From: Paludibacteraceae bacterium
Lineage (GTDB): Bacteria; Bacteroidota; Bacteroidia; Bacteroidales; Paludibacteraceae
DNA: 64,000 bases
Assembly: GCA_017461505.1 (NCBI GenBank)
Contig: JAFTXV010000011.1
Coordinates: 124,001 to 188,000, forward strand
Reading direction: 5' to 3'
In this document: piece after piece, positions 16,221 to 24,931 of the stretch
How the letters are laid out: each line of letters begins with the position of its first letter
Position numbering within the stretch: position 1 is the stretch's first letter
Notes under the pieces: model-generated
The model's database searches: none
What the model was told of the DNA's origin: nothing
What the model saw: only the letters and a program-made list of their open reading frames with translations
Program-made: the position numbers and the translations under genes

Positions 16221-17231
16221 TCAGTGTTGTTTTGGCAATTTTATCGCTTTCTCATGGTTCAATACAGGGTAGTTGTACATCTCATAGAGGCGGTCGCGAA
16301 GGAAGTCTGTGTCCTTGTTGGAGAGATGAATCAATTGCAATCTACTCTCAATATATTCATCAAACTCTGTGCCACGTGGATATATCTCATACGCTGCATG
16401 GATGTGTCGGTCAATGAGTTCGCAGACAAACTGAATCTGCTCGTTGCGGCTGAGTTCGCGCAACTCAGGACGTTCTGCTAATGCAGCATCAATATCGTGG
16501 TTGATAGATGGAGTCAAACGATAGACGATACGCCCCTTTTGTCCTTTGATACCCACCGACATGGACACCAAATCATCCTTGCGCGACTTTTTCCACTTCG
16601 GATTATCGCGTTTGAGTTGCATCTCGCGTGCCTTGAGGTAGTCGCAAGGGTCATACTCATAGGAAATAGATACGGGGCATATATTCAGTTCTTTAACACT
16701 CTCGAAGAAGTCCTCTGCATCAATCGTGAGCATCTTTAATACACCTGGTTGAGTCACGTCATTGCCATCTTTTGCTCGCCCTTCGCGTTGAGCTAACCAG
16801 ATGGATTTGTGGCGTTTACGCAGATGACGAATATATTGAGAAAGGGTTGTAGCGTTGTTAACTTGATCGCGGAAACCACCATTGCGGATAACTACGAAGG
16901 CACGCAAGAAACGCACCAAATGTTCAATCCACCATTTGCCAAAGAGGTTATTGCCAATGCCAAAATAGGGGTGTATGAAATAGCGTGTTCGAAGCAGAAA
17001 TGTGAGCCATGCAGCGTCCATCACTATATCACGATGGTTAGTCATAAAGAACGCACCATGACGTATATCTTGCTCTATCTTTTTCTTGTCACCATAATAG
17101 TGAAGTTGAATCCCCTTGGTGGTCTTACGTCTCATAATGAGCAGAATAGGGCAGAGAATAAGGAAATCCACCAGTGGCAGAATCCACCCGGAGTAATATG
17201 CTCGAATCTTCTTGAATTTTGAATTATTCAT
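16221..17231 (-). CDS. PlsC-like glycerophospholipid acyltransferase family protein
   Basis: 336 aa. The acyltransferase signature NHRDIVMD (NHxxxxD, near residue 85) and the downstream block IWLAQREGRAKDG (EGR motif) identify the PlsC/LPLAT superfamily. A hydrophobic segment near residues 15-33 (WILPLVDFLILCPILLIM) is a membrane anchor. The C-terminal 100 residues are charged and unassigned. The likely reaction is transfer of an acyl chain to a glycerol phosphate or glycolipid at the inner membrane; the substrate cannot be read from sequence. Last gene of the operon starting at 22403, 12 bp after the previous gene and followed by a terminator. Confidence 0.82.
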   Translation of the reverse strand: MNNSKFKKIRAYYSGWILPLVDFLILCPILLIMRRKTTKGIQLHYYGDKKKIEQDIRHGAFFMTNHRDIVMDAAWLTFLLRTRYFIHPYFGIGNNLFGKWWIEHLVRFLRAFVVIRNGGFRDQVNNATTLSQYIRHLRKRHKSIWLAQREGRAKDGNDVTQPGVLKMLTIDAEDFFESVKELNICPVSISYEYDPCDYLKAREMQLKRDNPKWKKSRKDDLVSMSVGIKGQKGRIVYRLTPSINHDIDAALAERPELRELSRNEQIQFVCELIDRHIHAAYEIYPRGTEFDEYIESRLQLIHLSNKDTDFLRDRLYEMYNYPVLNHEKAIKLPKQH

Positions 17232-17243
17232 TGTTGTATGTAG

Positions 17244-18539
17244 TTATTGCTTGTGGGTCATGATGTCGAGGATGAGGTCGTCAGTCACTTTCATACCATC
17301 GTGACCAATGCGTGTGAGGTTGCGGATAGTGCGGTCAATATCGTCCTCCACGATACCTTCTGTAGAGTCTGCAAACGAGTGTTGCATCGCCAAATATGCA
17401 CTGAAGATAGCTGTTGCTACACCGCTAGTAACCTTCAACGCACAGCCCGGTTTCGCACCATCACAAATCATGCCCGAGATATTAGCTATCATGTTTTTAA
17501 TCGCATAGGTAATCTCCTCGTAATTGCCTCCCATCAGATAGGTGATACCTGCCGCCGAACCTGTGGCTGCCACCACACAACCGCATAATGCGGACAATCG
17601 ACCAAGCGACTGTTTGATGTAGATGACAGTTAGATTACTTAGTGCCAATGCGCGAAGTGTCTGCTCCTCGCTGCAATTATTCTCTTTCGCGTACAAATAC
17701 ACCGGAATGGAGCATGAAATACCCTGATTACCTGATCCCGAATTGCTCATCACTTGCACCATGGCTCCTGACATACGTGCATCACATGCACCACAGGTGT
17801 AACTGATGATCTTGGTAAATAATGTGTTTCCAAAAAGTTTTTCCATTTCGGGCGTTGCAGTGAGCGTATTGGCTCGCAGTAGTCTTCCTAATCCATGACC
17901 ATATTGGTCAGCAAACGATGTTTCTGCTGCTGCGGTATTCATCTCAGCGCCATCTTTCAAGAAGGTAATATCGTGGATATCCACCTCCATGGCAAAGTCA
18001 TACACACGGTGGAGAGATAATGCTTCGCCTTTAGCCTCTAATCTCTCGCCTTTAACCTCTCGCCTCTCGCCTTTCGCCTCATTACCCTCCACAAACTTCG
18101 TATGCCCATCCATAATGGTAGCTTGTGCCGTTTTGTCACCTTTGCGCACTTCGGCATGGATATAGAGAATACTTGGCGCATCGTAATTGATGTGTATTTG
18201 TGCAGGCACACGCAGCATGTAGTCCTTGGCATACGCAACGGCTTCAGGAGTAGCGTCCCGCAACACTTCGAGCATATACTCTGATTTACCGACCGTAGCG
18301 CCCAGCGCAATCGCAATAGGCAATCCCGTCATACCCGTATTGGGAATACCCACTGCCAAAGCGTTCTTATACACATTCTTCGAGAGGTAAACCGTTATTG
18401 CATCAGGTTCGCAGCCCAATCGCTCTTTAGCGCGAGCCACACACAATGCCACTGCAATCGGCTCTGTGCAACCAATAGCAGGCACCACCTCTGAGCGGAG
18501 TAAATCAAGGAGCAGTTGATTAGTCATAGTATTAGCCAT
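17244..18539 (-). CDS. L-cysteine desulfidase/UPF0597 family protein (CyuA/YhaM-like)
   Basis: 431 aa. The start LLLDLLRSEVVPAIGCTEPIAVALCVARAKE is diagnostic of the UPF0597/CyuA family, related to the alpha chain of iron-sulfur serine dehydratase. Conserved cysteines (AIGCTEP, SYTCGACDARM, CDGAKPGCALK) would hold a [4Fe-4S] cluster. In E. coli CyuA breaks L-cysteine down to pyruvate, ammonia and sulfide; the same activity is likely but not proven here. An insert of about 19 aa (GERREVKGERLEAKGEA) from 18027-18080 is a translated heptamer-repeat array. The start overlaps the preceding gene by 8 bp. Confidence 0.83.
   Translation of the reverse strand: MANTMTNQLLLDLLRSEVVPAIGCTEPIAVALCVARAKERLGCEPDAITVYLSKNVYKNALAVGIPNTGMTGLPIAIALGATVGKSEYMLEVLRDATPEAVAYAKDYMLRVPAQIHINYDAPSILYIHAEVRKGDKTAQATIMDGHTKFVEGNEAKGERREVKGERLEAKGEALSLHRVYDFAMEVDIHDITFLKDGAEMNTAAAETSFADQYGHGLGRLLRANTLTATPEMEKLFGNTLFTKIISYTCGACDARMSGAMVQVMSNSGSGNQGISCSIPVYLYAKENNCSEEQTLRALALSNLTVIYIKQSLGRLSALCGCVVAATGSAAGITYLMGGNYEEITYAIKNMIANISGMICDGAKPGCALKVTSGVATAIFSAYLAMQHSFADSTEGIVEDDIDRTIRNLTRIGHDGMKVTDDLILDIMTHKQ
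18027..18080. repeat. Stop-free heptamer array inside the cysteine desulfidase-like gene
   Basis: Units CCTTTAG, CCTCTAA, TCTCTCG, CCTTTAA, CCTCTCG, CCTCTCG, CCTTTCG. In the - strand frame it reads GERREVKGERLEAKG without stop. Confidence 0.85.
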
Positions 18540-19410
18540 TTAGATAGTTTTCAGGTTGATGAAATAGGGTGACGATATACACTGCTATTCGGTATAGCCA
18601 CAAAATAGCAATAGGTATAATGTATCTGTAATCCATGCTTGTTGCTACTATAAGTGCGCATGCTATGATAGCCATGATGGTGTAATAGCCTACGCGGAAG
18701 AGAGTTTTTGACTGCTCTGTTGGGATGATAGTACGTGCTATAGGGAAACGATAACGTGGCATGGAAAAGCGCTCAATCATATTGACCAAAGGGAAGGATA
18801 CAAACAATGACAATATCGCTAGCCAATCAATGCTATAGAGTAGCATAAATGGGATATATCGCGAGAATACTAGAATAGGGTATAGCCATACATTATAGCG
18901 ATTACGCCAGCGATTGTAAAGCACAAAGATGGGCAGAATAGCTGCGATAGACAAGCTCGTCACCAGTACATGCTGATGATTGATACTTGGCATTTGGTAG
19001 TTGACATGTACCACCAGCAGTACCATTGCCACGATAGCATAGAGAATACGGATGAGAATAATCCACCAGCGATTGCGAGCAAAATGTTGAAAATTCTCCT
19101 CATATAGCCGCACAGTAGGATGTTTTTCGCGACAGATGCCCATTGTGTCGTTGAGAATATATCCTAATTCATACAATGAGAATGTAGCCAGTAAAATCAA
19201 TAGGTAGTTCACGACAAACGCACACCAATCACCCTGATAGGTGAGTGCAGAATAGTAGCATGTGGGGAATAGGTAAATAAGTGCCCATGAAAGCCATTTA
19301 GGAATCGTTCCTAAGCGTACTACATAATAGTAACTGAACGGGATATAAAATACCACGTTGGAAATATGTTTGCTAGCATACTTCGATCTAATATCTTGAT
19401 TGAGTGACAT
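18532..19410 (-). CDS. UbiA-like polytopic membrane protein, degenerate active site
   Basis: About 292 aa from the ATG at 19410; the longer frame to 19512 would run deep into the HAD gene. Seven to nine hydrophobic segments are visible. The segment LGYILNDTMGICREKHPT aligns with the UbiA prenyltransferase motif N-D-x-x-D-x-E-x-D-x-x-H-P, but the metal-binding Asp residues are replaced by Gly and Arg. The pairing with a HAD gene recalls decaprenyl-phosphate phosphoribosyltransferase loci. I infer a prenyl-phosphate-related membrane protein that may have lost or changed catalysis. It overlaps the HAD gene by 23 bp and cyuA-like by 8 bp. Confidence 0.55.
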   Translation of the reverse strand: MSLNQDIRSKYASKHISNVVFYIPFSYYYVVRLGTIPKWLSWALIYLFPTCYYSALTYQGDWCAFVVNYLLILLATFSLYELGYILNDTMGICREKHPTVRLYEENFQHFARNRWWIILIRILYAIVAMVLLVVHVNYQMPSINHQHVLVTSLSIAAILPIFVLYNRWRNRYNVWLYPILVFSRYIPFMLLYSIDWLAILSLFVSFPLVNMIERFSMPRYRFPIARTIIPTEQSKTLFRVGYYTIMAIIACALIVATSMDYRYIIPIAILWLYRIAVYIVTLFHQPENYLNG

Positions 19411-20029
19411 GGATATAGGTGGTATTTTGTTGGGCGTTGAGAAGTTTTTCCCAACGTTTTTGGTTATTGTAGGTGACGATCGTAGCATGCTGTGCACGTC
19501 GTACAAGGTCAATGTCAGTCAGGTTATCCGTGATGATGTCATAGACCGTATAATGCTGTAGAACGCGCTTTTTAGTTAGCAAAAGGTCTTCATATTGTCC
19601 TGTGCAAATATTGTCTTGATAGTGTAGTTTGCTAGCATGATAAGCTGAAGCATGGAGATGCGAGGCGATGGTTTGCGCTATAATATCCAATGTGCCTGAA
19701 ACTAAGATGATTTCTCTGCCTTCAAGCAATGTCCATACAGGAGCAATACGGCGAGGCAGAAGATATTCGTGGTAGAATTGTTCAGCCAGTTGCTGCAGTT
19801 GCTGATAGGTATATCCTTGCAGGTATTTTATACCATGACTTCGTTGACAATCGTGGTGAAATATCTTGTATATGAACAAGTTGAATCGCCTGCCAAACCA
19901 CGACGAGTAGAATTTTCGCATACGAATATAACCCTTGTCTTGAACGATAAAGTCCAAGAAATCGAAGGTCGTATTCGAGGAGAATAAAGTCCAACAAATA
20001 TCAACTAATATTGTGTTTTTTGTCTTCAT
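19388..20029 (-). CDS. HAD-superfamily hydrolase-like protein with altered motif I
   Basis: 213 aa. HAD motifs: I VDICWTLFSSNTT, II ILVSGTLD, III LLTKKRVL (Lys), IV IITDNLTDIDLV. Motif I normally reads DxDxT; here the second Asp, the general acid/base, is Cys (DICWT), so phosphatase activity could be changed. A helical cap lies between motifs I and II. It overlaps the GT4 gene by 4 bp (ATGA) and the UbiA-like gene by 23 bp, so it is translated with them. The neighbours suggest a role in polyprenyl-linked glycan metabolism. Confidence 0.75.
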   Translation of the reverse strand: MKTKNTILVDICWTLFSSNTTFDFLDFIVQDKGYIRMRKFYSSWFGRRFNLFIYKIFHHDCQRSHGIKYLQGYTYQQLQQLAEQFYHEYLLPRRIAPVWTLLEGREIILVSGTLDIIAQTIASHLHASAYHASKLHYQDNICTGQYEDLLLTKKRVLQHYTVYDIITDNLTDIDLVRRAQHATIVTYNNQKRWEKLLNAQQNTTYIHVTQSRY

Positions 20030-21210
20030 TTGAGCATTGAAAGCAGTATTTGTTCAAATTGCTTCGCTTGTTTCTCGCGCGAGAAGGGCTCTTTGTTAAT
20101 GACCGCTTGACGAGTATAGCCGTTTTGTTGCCATTCATGGTATTTCTCGTATATGAATGACTGTATTTCCTTCACGTCTGTTGCAGCCAAGCCTGCATTA
20201 GTCTTGCTTATCACATCTGCCAAACACTCTTCGTCGGAGCGCACGCACAACACGGGTTTCTCTACACCCAACGCCTCAAAAAACTTAGTGGTCATGATAC
20301 CATGTGCACCACTCGAGGCGGCTGTGTTGGATAGCACTAATATGATAGAAGATTGATGAAGTATGCTGGGCACTTGTTCTAGTGGCACATAGTCATGATA
20401 ATCCATATACCGCTCAACACGATAGTGTTTGGCCATTTGCTGAATACGTTGTTGTCCTTGGGGATTGGTGTACCAGATGATACGTAAATCAATATCTATT
20501 GTCTGCAACGCTTGCATCAGCAACGTCGAATCCTGCATGTGTGCTTCGTATAAACGACCTACGTATGCCATGGTAAAACGTTCGGAAGGACAATCATGGG
20601 GATAGAAAAGGTGACTATCAAAACCGTTGTAAATCAGCGATAGGTTGCTATTAAATTCTTTGAGAAACTCCATATGCCATGGCGACACACAGGAAATCGA
20701 ATCGGCTTGACGTAATACGCGATTTCGACGGATAATATTCACGCGTTTATACCAATTGCGAAATGGACGCAACCACCATTGCCTATGGCTCTGATACTGG
20801 GCTCCGGGCACTTGTTCATCAATATCACGTAAATCTACATGTAGAGGTATCTTGCGCTCCTTGGCAATATCGTATGCCGCACGCAAAGGGAAGGTAGAGA
20901 AAGTGCAACAGAATACCAGATCATATCTCTCACTGCTAATAGCTTGACGAACTTGACGTGAGAAATAACGGTTACGCCAGTCAAATAAGAGGCTCCAAAG
21001 ACTCTTAATTGACCACTCTAACAAGGAATTTGTTCGATAAACAGGTATCTCGTAGATGGGATACGAATGGGCAAAGCATACCGAACCGCGCTCCGTATAT
21101 ACATCCACTTTCCAACCTTGTGCAACAAGATAGTCACACACTGTTCGAAGGCGCGGATTATAGGCTGGCTTACCAAATGGATCGGTTAATATCAGAACAC
21201 GTGGGGTCAT
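20026..21210 (-). CDS. Glycosyltransferase family 4 protein
   Basis: 394 aa, GT-B fold. The N-terminal domain starts TPRVLILTDPFGKPAYNPRL; the C-terminal Rossmann domain contains MAYVGRLYEAHMQDSTLL, the sugar-nucleotide region HDYVPLEQVPSILHQSSI and TTKFFEALGVEKPVL, where FFEALG matches the GT4 E-x7-E-type motif in shortened form. It transfers a sugar from a nucleotide sugar to a lipid or glycan acceptor at the inner membrane. Overlaps both neighbours by 4 bp. Confidence 0.85.
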   Translation of the reverse strand: MTPRVLILTDPFGKPAYNPRLRTVCDYLVAQGWKVDVYTERGSVCFAHSYPIYEIPVYRTNSLLEWSIKSLWSLLFDWRNRYFSRQVRQAISSERYDLVFCCTFSTFPLRAAYDIAKERKIPLHVDLRDIDEQVPGAQYQSHRQWWLRPFRNWYKRVNIIRRNRVLRQADSISCVSPWHMEFLKEFNSNLSLIYNGFDSHLFYPHDCPSERFTMAYVGRLYEAHMQDSTLLMQALQTIDIDLRIIWYTNPQGQQRIQQMAKHYRVERYMDYHDYVPLEQVPSILHQSSIILVLSNTAASSGAHGIMTTKFFEALGVEKPVLCVRSDEECLADVISKTNAGLAATDVKEIQSFIYEKYHEWQQNGYTRQAVINKEPFSREKQAKQFEQILLSMLK

Positions 21211-22403
21211 TGTAGAAAGCTGATAATTTGTTCGTACAGTGTTTTATGCCACGCATTACCTGCCGGATTAGAGTTATGCCAAAGAATCACCACTTCACCG
21301 CCGTTCTGCTGTATCTTCTCAAACAATCGTTGACACTCAAAATATGCTTCATCCTCGCTCAGGTTCATATAATTCGCATTGCTCAACGTGCAATCCATTA
21401 CCGTCAATGGATGCAGCACCAGATTGGTCAGTGTCATCGTTTTCGGGTTAATCCAACGCACCGCACGAGTGGTTTGCAAACGAAATCCTACATGATCAGG
21501 AAACATCATCGTAAAGTCCTCTTTCACCCCCATATCCACCAATTCCTGCATACGGTCTATCGAACAACGTAGATAATGACTACGATGTAATCCCACCTTT
21601 AACCTTTCACCTTTCACCTTTAACCTTCCACCATAATAACTCCCATGCCAGCCCATCTTTGCACCGCTGTTTTCTATCAGTTGGGCAGCAACCTCAAAAT
21701 CTTTACCTCCCAAATCATATTGGGGATAATCATATCCCTTACCATCTGTATCCTTCACAAAGTAAATACACTCTGCACCGTCCACCTTCTTGTCTTGTGC
21801 AATCAACCACGAGAAGGTAAAGGCAGGGTCGTTGTGAATATCTTTCTGAGAGGCCAATACCTTGCGCCACTGACCACGCACGATACCACCTATCGCACCA
21901 CGCAAATGGCGATAGTTGGCAATCGAATCTACATCATGCGTCAAGTAAATCTTACTGAAAGATGGAGTAGGTAGCGGCAAATCCAACAATTTCATCAGCA
22001 TACGAGAATACTCATCCACCGTAGGAATCATCAGTCGATTCTCTTTCCCCAAAATTGAATACTTCGCCAAGAATCTTCCATGCTCATCGCGCTGAGTATT
22101 AATCAATTCCTCTGCCCGCGAGATAAAGAAGAAGGTGTTATACACAATATCCGTCCGAATGACCCACTGTGTCATTGTTTCGTCTCCAGGCGCTTGCGCC
22201 GAACTACCATCTATAGCGTAGCGTTCTACAGCGCAGCGATCTAATTCCGGCATCACAATCTCTCCACCCAAATGTCCATTAGGCACAATCACCACGCGAT
22301 AGTCTTTCCACTGACTCTCGTCTGCGGTATACCCCACTTGTTGGGCGGCTGCTTCATTGCCATAAAGCAAAAAGCGGAGGATGTATTCAATTATCTCGTT
22401 CAT
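21207..22403 (-). CDS. Polysaccharide deacetylase-like protein
   Basis: About 398 aa from the ATG at 22403 (MNEIIEYILRFLLYGNEA). The upstream in-frame ATG at 22481 is excluded because the promoter -7 element lies at 22425-22432. After an N-terminal domain of about 130 aa, the NodB-like part has the metal/catalytic motif IYLTHDVDSI, MGWHGSYYG, FPDHVGFR and the late motif VVILWHNS. It probably removes acetyl groups from a cell-surface glycan. Two repeat-derived inserts are in frame: GRLKVKGERLKVG (21595-21632) and RCAVERYAIDGSSAQAPGDE (22190-22250). First gene of the six-gene operon. Confidence 0.8.
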   Translation of the reverse strand: MNEIIEYILRFLLYGNEAAAQQVGYTADESQWKDYRVVIVPNGHLGGEIVMPELDRCAVERYAIDGSSAQAPGDETMTQWVIRTDIVYNTFFFISRAEELINTQRDEHGRFLAKYSILGKENRLMIPTVDEYSRMLMKLLDLPLPTPSFSKIYLTHDVDSIANYRHLRGAIGGIVRGQWRKVLASQKDIHNDPAFTFSWLIAQDKKVDGAECIYFVKDTDGKGYDYPQYDLGGKDFEVAAQLIENSGAKMGWHGSYYGGRLKVKGERLKVGLHRSHYLRCSIDRMQELVDMGVKEDFTMMFPDHVGFRLQTTRAVRWINPKTMTLTNLVLHPLTVMDCTLSNANYMNLSEDEAYFECQRLFEKIQQNGGEVVILWHNSNPAGNAWHKTLYEQIISFLQ

Positions 22404-22424
22404 GCAGGCACACAATTGACGCTG

Positions 22425-22455
22425 CAAAGGTACAAAAAAAAACGCACAAATACAA
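22425..22455 (-). promoter_or_regulatory. Promoter of the six-gene envelope operon
   Basis: TTG (22455-22453), 20 bp, TACCTTTG (22432-22425) on the - strand. It leaves a leader of about 15 nt before the deacetylase ATG at 22403, and it fixes that start. Confidence 0.8.
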
Positions 22456-22493
22456 AAAAATCGCGGAAAGTTTACTTTCAACGCGATTTTTTG
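22454..22493 (-). terminator. Terminator after thioredoxin lipoprotein gene
   Basis: AAATCGCG (22458-22465) pairs with CGCGATTT (22482-22489), with GAAAG/CTTTC extending the stem. A run of T's follows on the - strand. It separates the thioredoxin lipoprotein gene from the operon promoter, which starts inside its U tract. Confidence 0.8.
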
Positions 22494-22509
22494 TATTTGG
22501 GCTGCACCT

Positions 22510-23280
22510 TTATTCTGCTATCAATATCTCTTCAATCTCTGCTTCGCTTGGATTGCGAGCTACTATCACTCCTTCACGATTAATCAGAATGGTGGTCGGA
22601 ATAGCTGATATACCATACCTATCGCATGGATTGTATTCCTCTGTGCGTTGGTCACGGATGTGCAACCATGGCAACTCATCTTCCTCTACTGCTTGCAACC
22701 ATGCGGCCTCGTCTTGGTCGCAACTTACGCCCAATATCTCCAACTTACCAGATGGATGGTAGGAGGTATACAACTCCTTCAGTACAGGCATCAACCTACG
22801 ACATGGACCGCACCATGAAGCCCAAAAGTCCACCAATACATACTCGGTCTTTCCCACCAACTCGCTCAGTGCCAAGGCGGTACCATCTGCCTTCAGCGAA
22901 ACGATGTCTATATATGGATTACCTGCTGAAGTCTTCAACTCTACTAGGTATTCCTCATATATTGGCTGCAATACAGCTGTCTCCAAACGCTCAGCGGGGA
23001 TAGCCGCAAAGAGCTCCGCCTTTTGCTCAGGAGTGAGCATATAAAAGTGAGATACCACAATAGAATCGCTAGTTTCATCCTCTACATTCGCAATCAACAG
23101 TTCATAACCCTGTGTGATAAATTCTTCAATAATTGAGTCTTTCACAACACGGTCTTCCACATTTTCCAACTGTGCCACCACATTCTCATACAACTCCGTA
23201 TATTGTTCATACGCCGTCTTCTTAGGCGTACACGCTACCAAGCAACCTAATGCCAATAGCGAAATAAAAATCTTTTTCAT
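22510..23280 (-). CDS. Thioredoxin-domain lipoprotein (TlpA/AhpC-like)
   Basis: 256 aa. Lipoprotein signal [21 protein letters not shown], with Cys at the cleavage site. The N-terminal 110 residues are helical and charged (DUF4369-like position). The thioredoxin domain has [18 protein letters not shown] (WCGPC) and the cis-Pro region [16 protein letters not shown]. It is an envelope thiol-disulfide oxidoreductase, distinct from the soluble TlpA-like protein at 7381. It stands alone with its own terminator; the upstream region is a short repeat-rich gap to ferritin. Confidence 0.87.
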   Translation of the reverse strand: MKKIFISLLALGCLVACTPKKTAYEQYTELYENVVAQLENVEDRVVKDSIIEEFITQGYELLIANVEDETSDSIVVSHFYMLTPEQKAELFAAIPAERLETAVLQPIYEEYLVELKTSAGNPYIDIVSLKADGTALALSELVGKTEYVLVDFWASWCGPCRRLMPVLKELYTSYHPSGKLEILGVSCDQDEAAWLQAVEEDELPWLHIRDQRTEEYNPCDRYGISAIPTTILINREGVIVARNPSEAEIEEILIAE

Positions 23281-23284
23281 ATCT

Positions 23285-23341
23285 CCCTGCCTTTAAACTT
23301 TAAACTCTAAACTGTAGCCGCAGCGCGGCGTCCTCTAAACA
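23285..23341. repeat. Heptamer-like units and micro-hairpin between ferritin and thioredoxin genes
   Basis: Units CTTTAAA and CTCTAAA lead into CTGTA, the hairpin GCCGC-AGC-GCGGC and then CCTCTAAAC. This is the same layout (linker ctctaaactgta, hairpin, linker) as at 33170, 36598, 37250 and 38100, but with different arm bases. Confidence 0.7.
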
Positions 23342-23863
23342 CTACTCCCCATTCGCCAAAGGCGAAGCTTGTGTATATACGCGAGCTGCTAACTCTTGAT
23401 CCAATTGATAAAGACCATAGCCGTTGTCACCTACCATACGGAACTTATTCACCAAGTCAGTAGCGTTCTCCTCTTCCTCCACTTGCTCGTCCACAAACCA
23501 GTTCAGGCGGCTTTGCAGCGCAAAATCTTTCTCCTCAACGGCCAAAGCCATCAGGTTGTTGATCATCGCTGTCACCTTACCTTCGTGCTCCAAAGTGTGT
23601 TGGAAGGCTGCCAATGGAGATGCCCACTCAGTCTCTACTGCTGCGATTGGCTCCAACAATACGCGACCACCACGGCTTTGCAAATAGTTGAGCAAAATCA
23701 TCGCGTGGTCTTGCTCCTCCTTAAATTGAATGGCAAACCAGTTCGCAATACCTGGATAACCTGCATCTTGGCAGTATGCCGACATACTCAAATATAAATA
23801 AGCAGACCACATTTCCGCATTGATTTGGGCATTTATCGCCTCTTGAAGTTTCTTTGAAATCAT
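23342..23863 (-). CDS. ftnA: Ferritin
   Basis: 173 aa, non-haem ferritin. A four-helix bundle with ferroxidase ligands: Glu in NAEMWSAYLYLS, Glu/His in FKEEQDHAMILL, Glu in HTLEHEGKVT and in the VDEQVEEEENA segment. It oxidises and stores iron in the cytoplasm. The last residues, TQASPLANGE, come from a TTCGCC-AAA-GGCGAA hairpin at the 3' end, so the repeat family supplies the C-terminal tail and stop. The upstream 70 bp is AT-rich with no clear promoter. Confidence 0.94.
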   Translation of the reverse strand: MISKKLQEAINAQINAEMWSAYLYLSMSAYCQDAGYPGIANWFAIQFKEEQDHAMILLNYLQSRGGRVLLEPIAAVETEWASPLAAFQHTLEHEGKVTAMINNLMALAVEEKDFALQSRLNWFVDEQVEEEENATDLVNKFRMVGDNGYGLYQLDQELAARVYTQASPLANGE

Positions 23864-23934
23864 AACTCGTTCTCTTTATTGGTTAATATTGTTAATAATC
23901 AAATTCTTCTAAATTTACCACAAAAACTATGCCA

Positions 23935-24858
23935 TTACATCCGCAACTTAAATCCCGCCAATATAGTGTCCAACTTAAATCCCCATACACTCGCCATCTC
24001 ACCTGCCATACAGAAACCGCACACACGGCATTGCTCCGTACCATAGCCCAAACACAAACTCCTGCTGCCATCGGTATAGATAAAGTTTGTCACAAAACAC
24101 TCTTTGCCCAATTGTATCTCACCCAACGCATTGCGCTTCATCAACTTCAATCCTGAACGAGAGTTCATGATCGGATAACCTTTCTTCTTATACGCAAGCA
24201 CTTTATCTATCAACTCCGCTTTCTTCTCTAATGGCAACATCAGATACTCTGTGCCAGGGTAGGGAGTGTGGAAATTAATCGAAATCTGCTCAATCGCAGG
24301 ATTACTCTTCGCATATTCCATTGCGGCATCCAGCGACTCGTAATTTAGGGCATTCACCACCATGTTCACACAAATATGCTTAAATCCTGACTTTTGTATA
24401 TTCTCTTCTAGTCGTGCGAATGTACCCTCTCCGCGAATGCGGTCGTGGTATTCGCCCACACCGTCCATGCTCACCCATATCGACTGCGGACGAATCCACG
24501 AGAAGTCCTGCTGAGCATTTGTCGTCACCGTCACAGAGAAGAATCCTATCTCCAACGCCTTGTCAATCAAATCATTAATAGTACGTCCATCTTCTTTCCA
24601 CAGCGTCGGCTCACCACCTTCCAAATCGATAAAACGCGAACCTTGCTCGTAACTATATTGCATATCGGATACAATATCCTCAAATCGGCGCTGCTTATAC
24701 CCCGCACTGCCATATACTGAGCAGTGCTTGCAACGCAAATTGCACTTATCCGTGATAAACAATACCGTCTGCAAAGGAGCACGACGACCCAAAAACCGAG
24801 CACGCAAAAACCATTGTGCCAAATACACATAATGAGATAATGTCTTAAATATATTCAT
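23935..24858 (-). CDS. Radical SAM protein
   Basis: 307 aa. The radical SAM cluster motif is TDKCNLRCKHCSVYG (CxxxCxxC, near residue 37), followed by DLEGGEPTLW (GGEP motif) and VSMDGVGEYHDRIRG. A C-terminal cysteine set (KECFVTNF, SLCLGYGTEQCRVCGFCMAGE) would bind an auxiliary cluster as in SPASM-like proteins. The substrate is not evident; the basic/hydrophobic N-terminus suggests membrane association. Its neighbour is a UbiA-type prenyltransferase separated by a heptamer array, which may hint at quinone or lipid modification. Confidence 0.85.
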   Translation of the reverse strand: MNIFKTLSHYVYLAQWFLRARFLGRRAPLQTVLFITDKCNLRCKHCSVYGSAGYKQRRFEDIVSDMQYSYEQGSRFIDLEGGEPTLWKEDGRTINDLIDKALEIGFFSVTVTTNAQQDFSWIRPQSIWVSMDGVGEYHDRIRGEGTFARLEENIQKSGFKHICVNMVVNALNYESLDAAMEYAKSNPAIEQISINFHTPYPGTEYLMLPLEKKAELIDKVLAYKKKGYPIMNSRSGLKLMKRNALGEIQLGKECFVTNFIYTDGSRSLCLGYGTEQCRVCGFCMAGEMASVWGFKLDTILAGFKLRM

Positions 24859-24859
24859 A

Positions 24860-24931
24860 CCTCTAACCTCTAACCTTTAACCTCTAACCTTTAACCTCTA
24901 ACCTCTAATCTCTAACCTCTAACCTCTAACA
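24860..24931. repeat. Heptamer array (CCTCTAA) between radical SAM and prenyltransferase genes
   Basis: Ten 7-bp units, mostly CCTCTAA or CCTTTAA. On the - strand the unit TTAGAGG gives TAG stops in every frame, and the array supplies the stop codon of the prenyltransferase gene at 24912-24914. Confidence 0.9.

Noticed and set aside
22404-22481. N-terminal extension of the deacetylase
   Set aside because: It would start upstream of the promoter -7 element and translates A-rich promoter DNA.
24860-24931. Telomere-like repeat marking a linear replicon end
   Set aside because: The TTAGAGG unit resembles telomeric repeats, but the arrays are short, dispersed inside the chromosome and occur within genes.
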